Source of the DNA: Planctomycetaceae bacterium
GTDB lineage: Bacteria; Planctomycetota; Planctomycetia; Pirellulales; Pirellulaceae
Direction: 5' to 3'
Assembly (NCBI GenBank): GCA_002708345.1
Contig: PANG01000059.1
Coordinates: forward strand, 6,398 to 13,452
DNA length: 7,055 nucleotides
The notes under the pieces are model-generated. The model saw only the letters and a list, made by a program, of their open reading frames with translations, did not search any database and had not been told where the DNA came from. Position numbers and translations under genes: made by a program. Below are positions 1-4,159 of the stretch, piece after piece (position 1 is the first letter of the stretch; the number at the start of each line of letters is the position of its first letter).

Positions 1-98
1 TCGGCCGCAATCAGCTGGGTGCTGGCAGAAGTTGCTGCAACCGCGGCGGTTGCGAGCATCGAGTCTTCAAGGAACTGGCGACGATTTTTTCTGGCCAT
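1..98 (-). CDS. Tat-exported protein, N-terminal fragment (possible Gfo/Idh/MocA-type oxidoreductase)
   Basis: Only the first 32 codons lie in the window; the rest continues beyond base 1. The reverse strand reads MARKNRRQFLEDSML followed by an Ala/Thr-rich hydrophobic stretch (ATAAVAATSAS). This is a twin-arginine signal peptide: RRQFLED fits the RRxFLxx consensus at residues 6-12, and the hydrophobic core follows at about residues 14-25. The ATG at 96-98 is preceded by an AAGGA-type ribosome binding site at the usual distance, which supports this start. A twin-arginine leader means the folded protein is exported across the cytoplasmic membrane, often with a bound cofactor. In planctomycetes this style of leader is common on NAD(P)-dependent Gfo/Idh/MocA oxidoreductases, but the mature domain is not visible, so the enzyme class is a guess. 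The gene runs in the same direction as hflX but has its own candidate promoter in the 189-base gap. Confidence 0.8.
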   Translation of the reverse strand, partial: MARKNRRQFLEDSMLATAAVAATSASTQLIAA

Positions 99-186
99 GG
101 GTCTTTCCTTCATCTGGTTTCATGCACAAAGCGGTAATGACTAAATGATGTTGGGCATCTCGATCCCGACTTTTTTCCCTTAACTA

Positions 187-192
187 AATATA
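187..192 (-). promoter_or_regulatory. Candidate -10 box for the Tat-protein gene
   Basis: The reverse strand reads TATATT (five of six matches to TATAAT), about 88 bases upstream of the ATG at 98. The upstream -35 is poor: TTGCGC with a 19-base spacer is the best I find. The gap 99-287 contains no ORF of interest and is AT-richer than the genes around it, as expected for a promoter region. A T6 run on the reverse strand near 252-257 follows hflX but has no convincing stem before it. Confidence 0.35.
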
Positions 193-287
193 GCAGATCA
201 AAAGGGGAGCGGCGCAAGGTTCTTTTGCACTCAGGTTGGCATGAAAACCGGTAAAAAAGATCGATTTCCAGGCCATGCATCTCCAGG

Positions 288-1616
288 TCAGGTCAGACCC
301 GGCGAATCCCCCCCGGCGACATCCACCTGTTCCTCCGACTGAAAAGGGGTGATCCGTGCCTCGGCAAGATTGATTCGTCCCAGGTGCCGGTCGGCCAGAC
401 GACAGTGAATCGTCACCGTTTTCTCGTTGTAGAGCGTGGAAAGGACCTCACCGTGGGCCGAGAGATAGGCCATCAGCCGGCCATTGGAAACGGACGTTTC
501 CACCAGCACGTTTTGGAATGAACGACTGAGTGCATCACTGACAGCCATTCCCAGCTTGTCCATTCCCTGTCCGGCCTGGGCGCTGATCGCCACGGCCTGC
601 GGATATCGATCCAGAAGACCGTTCAGCTGCATCTCGCTTTCAATCTGGTCAATCTTGTTGATCACCAGCAGAACATTCTTCTCCTCCAGCTCGAGTTCCT
701 TGAGCACATCGTAAACCGCGCTTATCTGCTCGAAGACCTGGGGACTGGAACCATCGGCAACGTGGATCAATAGCTCCGCCTGGCGTGCTTCCTCAAGTGT
801 CGCCTTGAAACTGGCAATCAATCGATGCGGAAGGTTGCGGATGAAACCGACCGTATCGCTCAACAGGACCGGTCCCCAGTTGGGGAGCTGCCAGCGGCGA
901 GTACGGGTATCAAGCGTGGCAAACAACTTGTCCGCCGCGGTCACTCCGGCGTCTGTGAGGGTGTTCATCAGCGTGCTCTTACCGGCGTTGGTGTAACCGA
1001 TCAGCGAGACCGTCATTACATCATCCCGGGAGGAGACCTGTCGCTCCTTGCGACCCTCGATGACCTTCAGTTCGCGGCGCAGGTCAACAATTCGTTTCTC
1101 CACCAGGCGACGGTCCGTTTCCAGTTGTTTTTCGCCCGGACCTCGCATGCCAACACCCATCTTCATACGGGAAAGGTGTGTCCAGAGGTGCTTCAGACGA
1201 GGCAGGGAATATTCGAGCTGGGCCAGTTCCACCGCCAGGCGAGACTCACGTGTACGAGCATGGGAAGCAAAAATGTCAAGAATCAACTCGGTACGGTCCA
1301 GTACCTTCAGCTTGAGTGCCTGCTCCAGGTTGCGGGTCTGGGCAGGGGAAAGATCGTTGTCAAAAATTACCAAGTCTGCATCGTGGCTTTCGGCAAGCAG
1401 TTGCAATTCCTCGAGCTTGCCCTTTCCCAGGAAGGTCGCCAGGTTTGGCTTGTTGCGACGCTGGACAATGCCACTGACAACCTGGGTTCCGGCAGTCCTT
1501 GCCAGCCCCTCCAGTTCCGCAAGTGGATCCTCCTGGTCGGCTTCCTGCGACAGGATCACTCGAACAAGAATCGCAACTTCCAGTACGACCCCCCCGGATC
1601 GCTCGATTTCGTACAC
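288..1616 (-). CDS. hflX: HflX, ribosome-associated GTPase
   Basis: HflX is a translational GTPase-like factor of the Obg-HflX superfamily. In characterised bacteria it binds the 50S subunit and splits stalled or hibernating 70S ribosomes; it acts in the cytoplasm. The 442-residue length fits the family. The N-terminal HflX domain (about 13-200) carries TFLGKGK at 61-67, DNDLSPAQTRNLE at 86-98 and the family signature VGMRGPGEKQLETDRR at 155-170. The GTPase domain carries G1 GYTNAGKS at 207-214, G2 region FATLDTRTR at 232-240, G3 DTVGF at 254-258, G4 NKID at 320-323 and G5 SAQ at 345-347. A C-terminal domain of about 75 residues follows. The start is GTG at 1614-1616: an in-frame TAA lies 14 codons upstream with no ATG, GTG or TTG between, and a GGAG sits about 12 bases before it. 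No hfq or hflKC neighbours are present, so the E. coli operon arrangement is absent. Confidence 0.96.
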   Translation of the reverse strand: MYEIERSGGVVLEVAILVRVILSQEADQEDPLAELEGLARTAGTQVVSGIVQRRNKPNLATFLGKGKLEELQLLAESHDADLVIFDNDLSPAQTRNLEQALKLKVLDRTELILDIFASHARTRESRLAVELAQLEYSLPRLKHLWTHLSRMKMGVGMRGPGEKQLETDRRLVEKRIVDLRRELKVIEGRKERQVSSRDDVMTVSLIGYTNAGKSTLMNTLTDAGVTAADKLFATLDTRTRRWQLPNWGPVLLSDTVGFIRNLPHRLIASFKATLEEARQAELLIHVADGSSPQVFEQISAVYDVLKELELEEKNVLLVINKIDQIESEMQLNGLLDRYPQAVAISAQAGQGMDKLGMAVSDALSRSFQNVLVETSVSNGRLMAYLSAHGEVLSTLYNEKTVTIHCRLADRHLGRINLAEARITPFQSEEQVDVAGGDSPGLT

Positions 1617-1657
1617 GGCAGAAATAGTCTCCGAGATGTGGATTCGACAACAAGGTT

Positions 1658-1663
1658 AATATA
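1658..1663 (-). promoter_or_regulatory. Candidate hflX -10 box inside a small palindrome
   Basis: The reverse strand reads TATATT (five of six matches to TATAAT) embedded in the inverted repeat GGTTA-TAT-TAACC at 1654-1666. It would give a start of transcription near 1651 and a leader of about 35 bases before the hflX GTG. The hexamer 17 bases upstream (CTGTCG) is a weak -35. The same TATATT sequence appears before the Tat gene at 187-192, which mildly supports both. A palindrome over the -10 could be a repressor site, but it is short and may be chance. Confidence 0.4.
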
Positions 1664-1827
1664 ACCAGCCGGTAGAAAGCCGACAGCCGGCAGTGGTTAA
1701 ACAAGAAGACTGCCCCTGCTTTCCTCCCAGCCGACCTCGACGGACAGGAAGGGTCGTTTCTGGACCCATTTTTCTCTGAAAACTCCCCAAAACCAACTTG
1801 GTGGACACTTTGGAAATGCGACAAATG

Positions 1828-1902
1828 GGGCTGCTTAAAAATTAGGCAGCCCAGGCCGGTGCCTCCATCGCGGGCACCGGTGCTGTGAGTTTACGCAGCA
1901 CC
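1828..1902. other. Array of three consecutive hairpins in the HicB-like leader
   Basis: Hairpin A (1828-1852) pairs GGGCTGCTTAA with TTAGGCAGCCC through 11 pairs, one a G-U, with an AAA loop. Hairpin B (1856-1880) pairs CCGGTGCC with GGCACCGG through 8 perfect pairs and a 9-base loop. Hairpin C (1879-1902) pairs GGTGCTGTG with CGCAGCACC through 9 pairs, one a T-G, and a 6-base loop. B and C share bases 1879-1880, and the junction GCACCGGTGC at 1874-1883 is itself a perfect palindrome, so B and C cannot both form fully. None is followed by a T run, so they are not simple intrinsic terminators. They could be a structured leader, a small RNA or a processing element. Confidence 0.6.
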
Positions 1903-1915
1903 TGCCAGTTTCCAT

Positions 1916-1929
1916 AAGTGCATGCACTT
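1916..1929. repeat. Perfect 14-bp palindrome AAGTGCATGCACTT, possible operator
   Basis: The 14 bases equal their own reverse complement. The site lies 119 bases before the ATG of the HicB-like gene, directly after the hairpin array. Ribbon-helix-helix proteins bind short palindromes as dimers or tetramers and often repress their own promoter, so autoregulation by the downstream protein is a reasonable inference. No second copy was found in the window. Confidence 0.4.
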
Positions 1930-2034
1930 TAAGGAGATACGAAGACGGTTTGACTATCGCTCGACGATTCAATTGAGTCACAGCCCCATAGGCGGGGGTG
2001 GGCTGGCAAAGATGAATCAGACCTTAACGGTTGT

Positions 2035-2043
2035 AAGGAGGGG
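2035..2043 (+). promoter_or_regulatory. Strong ribosome binding site that fixes the HicB-like start
   Basis: AAGGAGGGG is a near-perfect Shine-Dalgarno sequence. With AGGAGG at 2036-2041, the gap to the ATG at 2048 is six bases. It settles the start against the longer in-frame reading that begins at 1922. Confidence 0.8.
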
Positions 2044-2047
2044 TTTT

Positions 2048-2482
2048 ATGAGCGATATGTCACAACAAGGTAACTGGAAACCGATCACAGCGGATCCACC
2101 ACTGGTCTCGGACCGTCAGAGACGAGAGGCGGTCCATATGGCCCTGGAGATGGCTCGCCAGGTACCTGACTGGGAGACTTTCTTTCGCGAGGTGATGGGC
2201 GTAGAGGGCCTTCTGGCGCGTCTGTTCCCAAACCGTGAAGAGCGGGGTGCTTTTGAAGAAACTCCCGAGTACGTGGAGATTCAGCACATCATGGCACGTC
2301 TTCGAGGCCGCCGTGGTCGTCGCATCCCTCTTGACCGTGAAACGACCAAGGTGATCACGGTACGGCTTCCCGAGAGTCTTCATGCCTCATTGATTGCCGA
2401 GGCAAGTTCGGTTGGCACCAGCATGAACAAGCTCTGTATTTCCAAGTTGCTGCAGATTGTCGAAGAAGACCTGATTCCCTGA
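2048..2482 (+). CDS. HicB-like ribbon-helix-helix protein, stand-alone
   Basis: This 144-residue protein has a C-terminal ribbon-helix-helix DNA-binding domain of the Arc/CopG/HicB type. A beta strand KVITVRLP lies at 101-108, helix A at about 109-123, and helix B with SMNKLCISKLLQIV at 125-138. In the family the strand pairs in a dimer and contacts the DNA major groove. Residues 1-95 form a helix-rich acidic/basic region that I do not recognise, with a basic patch RLRGRRGRR at 84-92 just before the DNA-binding domain. The HicB degraded-RNaseH-like N-terminal domain is not evident. The ATG at 2048 is chosen because AAGGAGG ends six or so bases before it; in-frame upstream ATGs at 1922 and 2012 lack such a site. 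No HicA-type toxin ORF is adjacent, so it is more likely a transcriptional regulator than half of a toxin-antitoxin pair. It converges with rnpB. Confidence 0.85.
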   Translation: MSDMSQQGNWKPITADPPLVSDRQRREAVHMALEMARQVPDWETFFREVMGVEGLLARLFPNREERGAFEETPEYVEIQHIMARLRGRRGRRIPLDRETTKVITVRLPESLHASLIAEASSVGTSMNKLCISKLLQIVEEDLIP

Positions 2483-2509
2483 TTTCATCACGACCAGGGA
2501 AAGATCAGG
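2470..2509. terminator. Hairpin between converging HicB-like gene and rnpB
   Basis: CCTGAT-TCCCTG (2470-2481) pairs with CAGGGA (2495-2500) and ATCAGG (2504-2509), giving 12 pairs with a 3-base bulge (2501-2503) and a 13-base loop. The 5' arm lies inside the last codons and stop of the HicB-like gene. No T run follows on the plus strand, and only a mixed TCTTCTTC on the minus strand, so it is not a textbook intrinsic terminator. Its place between two convergent genes suggests it blocks or stabilises both transcript ends. Confidence 0.4.
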
Positions 2510-2514
2510 AAAAA

Positions 2515-2925
2515 GACTTCGGGAATGGGCCTGTAAGCCGGGTTCTGTTTCCCCGCCACCTTGTGGGCGACGAGAAGACGGTCATTTATCTAGGATGCCA
2601 GTTGCCTGGCACCTCGAGCGGCCCACCCGGAAGTCGATAGCGGATCGGACAGATCCGCGACAGCTGTTGCCAGCCGGCTGCTTCCTGTTTGACCTTGCTT
2701 CCAATGGGGTTTACAGAGCCAGCCGGGTCACCCCGGCTGCTGGTGAGCTCTTACCTCACCTTTTCACCCTTACCCGTCAAAGACGGGCGGTCTATTTTCT
2801 GTTGCACTTTCCCTGGCCTTACGGCCGGTCGGCATTACCGACCATTGTGCCCTGTGAAGCCCGGACTTTCCTCCCGTTCGACCCGAGGGCCGAACCAGCG
2901 ACCATCTATGCCCACTCCCGAAGTC
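2515..2925 (-). ncRNA. rnpB: RNase P RNA, bacterial type A
   Basis: This is the catalytic RNA that, with the RnpA protein, removes 5' leaders from pre-tRNAs. Reading the reverse strand, the diagnostic blocks are present in order. GAGGAAAGTCCGGGCT lies at 2873-2858 (P4 and flank), then ACAGGGCACAATGG, then GGGTGAAAAGGTGAGGTAAGAGC (CR-II/III region near P10-P12, about 2775-2753). TGTAAACCCC and GGAAGCAAGGTCAAACAGG-like elements come next, followed by TAGATAAATGACCGTC and ACAGAACCCGGCTTACAGGCCCA. Helix P1 is 16 pairs with one G-U: 2925-2910 with 2530-2515. P2 pairs GATGGTC with GACCGTC, and P18 has a TGCCAG/CTGGCA stem with a GCAA loop. An additional hairpin between the P2 3' strand and ACAGAACCC matches the position of P19. 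A five-base U run (2514-2510) directly follows P1. The length of about 411 bases is normal to slightly long. Ends are inferred from P1 pairing. The 5' end is about 5 bases past the stop codon of the enolase-family gene. Confidence 0.97.
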
Positions 2926-2930
2926 ATGTA

Positions 2931-4055
2931 TCACCTGCGATCCCTGGAAAATTCTTCCAGGGCCTCACGATTCAATTCTATACCGAGTCCCGGTCCACTG
3001 GGAACATGCAGGCAGCCCTCGTCGTCCAGTTGGAACGGACTGTTAATGATCCTGTCGATATAGGGTGCTGGTGTAAGGAATTCCACGTACAGGGCAACTG
3101 GCATCGCTGCAGCCAGGTGCAGGTCTGCTGCCACCCCAACAGCCGTGTTCCAGCCATGGCTGACCAGCTGGATATGGTGATCATAGGCCTGCCAGGCAAT
3201 CTTGCGGACCTCGCTTAGCCCCCCACACTTGGTGACATCTGGCTGCAGGATATCGACAGCACGCCGCTCAATCCAGGGCTGGAACGCCTGGCGGCGGGTG
3301 AGCACTTCGCCTCCTGCGATCGGGACCGGCGAGACCGCGGTCAGCCGGGCATAGCCTTCCAGGTCATCTGGCGGCAGCGGTTCCTCGAACCAGCCGACAT
3401 CATAGTCGGCCAGCATCTGGGCGGTTCGCATCGCCCACTTGTACCGGTGCGGCCAGAACTGTTCACTCCCTCCGGCATCCACCAGCAGGTCGACATCGGG
3501 TCCCACCGCCTGGCGGGCAGTTTTTACCAGCAGCTCGTCAAACTGGCTGTCGCGCCGTCCGAAGGGACGCCAGCCCAGCTTGATTGCCCGGAAACCACGG
3601 GCCACGGTCTTCTCCAGCCGGTCCTTCATTGGTCCTGGTTCATCAAACAGCATCGATGCATAGGGCTTGATGCGATCCCGGTAACAACCTCCCAGCAAGC
3701 GAGAAACGGGTTGGCCGGAGGCCTTCCCAAGCAGGTCCCAGAGGCCAATATCGATCCCGGAGATCACATGTTCGAGTGTCCCACCGCGTCCCTGCCAGAA
3801 GCTACTCTGCCTGAGCTTCTCACTGACCCGTTCCGGCTCCAGTGCCGACTCCCCTTCCCAGAGGGGCCTCAGGGTCTCCACACCGGCCTCGACCAGGGCC
3901 GAGTTGGTAAACACGCTGCCGATACCACGCAGGCCTTCATCGGTCACGATCTCGAGAAGCGTGTGCAGGTCATCTTCCGGTTCATGGCCGTCCGGCCAGC
4001 CACCATCGACCGTGCCACCGAGCAACGGGTGAATCTCGATATCAACAATTTTCAT
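2931..4055 (-). CDS. Mandelate racemase/muconate lactonizing family enzyme (enolase superfamily)
   Basis: Enzymes of this superfamily remove the proton alpha to a carboxylate, using a Mg2+-stabilised enediolate, and then racemise, eliminate water or isomerise. This 374-residue length is typical. The N-terminal capping domain spans about 1-125 and the (beta/alpha)7-beta barrel follows. Metal ligands are visible as D193 (LLVDAGG), E224 (WFEEP) and E250 (IAGGE). D273 (LQPDVTKCGG) and H300 (SHGWNT) form the Asp-His general base dyad, and E325 (YVEF) is the late-barrel glutamate. At the strand-2 position the usual KxK is K159-L-G (IKLGWRPFG), so only one lysine is present. This pattern fits acid-sugar dehydratase-like groups better than classical mandelate racemase, but the substrate cannot be named. 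The start at 4055 (MKIVDIEIHP) matches where family members begin. A longer in-frame reading to 4184 was rejected because it would overlap the divergent gene. The gene ends directly before rnpB. Confidence 0.92.
   Translation of the reverse strand: MKIVDIEIHPLLGGTVDGGWPDGHEPEDDLHTLLEIVTDEGLRGIGSVFTNSALVEAGVETLRPLWEGESALEPERVSEKLRQSSFWQGRGGTLEHVISGIDIGLWDLLGKASGQPVSRLLGGCYRDRIKPYASMLFDEPGPMKDRLEKTVARGFRAIKLGWRPFGRRDSQFDELLVKTARQAVGPDVDLLVDAGGSEQFWPHRYKWAMRTAQMLADYDVGWFEEPLPPDDLEGYARLTAVSPVPIAGGEVLTRRQAFQPWIERRAVDILQPDVTKCGGLSEVRKIAWQAYDHHIQLVSHGWNTAVGVAADLHLAAAMPVALYVEFLTPAPYIDRIINSPFQLDDEGCLHVPSGPGLGIELNREALEEFSRDRR
2942..2962. repeat. 8-bp perfect inverted repeat at the 3' end of the enolase-family gene
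   Basis: CCCTGGAA (2942-2949) and TTCCAGGG (2955-2962) flank a 5-base loop. The hairpin lies within the last ten or so codons of the enolase-family gene and ends about 17 bases upstream of the inferred rnpB 5' end. It could separate the mRNA from the rnpB transcript, act as a protein site at an internal rnpB promoter, or be incidental to the coding sequence. Confidence 0.4.
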
Positions 4056-4082
4056 AATGGCTTTCCCGTCCAGGCGGGGTTC

Positions 4083-4112
4083 TTGTCGGCTTCCCGCGTC
4101 CCCGCCTATCAT
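4083..4112 (+). promoter_or_regulatory. Candidate promoter for the PQQ-like propeller gene
   Basis: TTGTCG (4083-4088, four of six to TTGACA) and TATCAT (4107-4112, five of six to TATAAT) are separated by 18 bases. Transcription would begin near 4119, giving a leader of about 40 bases. The site sits in the 104-base gap between two divergent genes, which must also hold the enolase-family promoter; no equally good match was found on the other strand. Confidence 0.4.
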
Positions 4113-4159
4113 GACGAGCTGACATCCAGCCATGATGACATGAAAAGTCCAGGTGAACA

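Larger units (their letters stand above)
1617..2047. other. Divergent intergenic region between hflX and the HicB-like gene
   Basis: These 431 bases separate two divergent genes. The hflX-proximal part (1617-1670) holds the candidate -10 box. Bases 1671-1827 show nothing I can name; a short GGGTC/GACCC stem with a T run at 1751-1773 is too weak to call. Bases 1828-1929 are dense in secondary structure (hairpins and a palindrome, listed separately). Bases 1930-2047 contain an orphan Shine-Dalgarno-like AAGGAG at 1931-1936 and the true ribosome binding site AAGGAGGGG at 2035-2043. The frame of the HicB-like protein stays open back to an ATG at 1922, but that ATG has no ribosome binding site and sits inside the palindrome. 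No convincing plus-strand promoter is visible: TTGACT at 1950-1955 lacks a partner -10. Confidence 0.6.

Noticed and set aside
825..1664. Long plus-strand open frame antisense to hflX (279 codons)
   Set aside because: It is a shadow of the GC-rich hflX gene; the hflX frame carries every G-motif and the antisense product resembles nothing.
1751..1773. GGGTC/GACCC stem followed by a T run, plus strand
   Set aside because: The stem has only five pairs, and no plus-strand gene lies upstream that would need a terminator.
1950..1978. TTGACT as a -35 box for the HicB-like gene
   Set aside because: At 17 bases spacing the -10 position reads TTGAGT, which matches TATAAT poorly.
1922..2047. N-terminal extension of the HicB-like protein from the ATG at 1922 or 2012
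   Set aside because: No ribosome binding site precedes either ATG, the 1922 codon lies within the palindrome, and a near-perfect site precedes 2048.
2048..2482. HicAB toxin-antitoxin locus
   Set aside because: No HicA-like double-stranded-RNA-binding-fold ORF is present next to the HicB-like gene.
2595..3218. Open frames on the plus strand through the 2530-3200 region
   Set aside because: They run antisense across RNase P RNA and the end of the enolase-family gene, and their sequence has no protein-like features.
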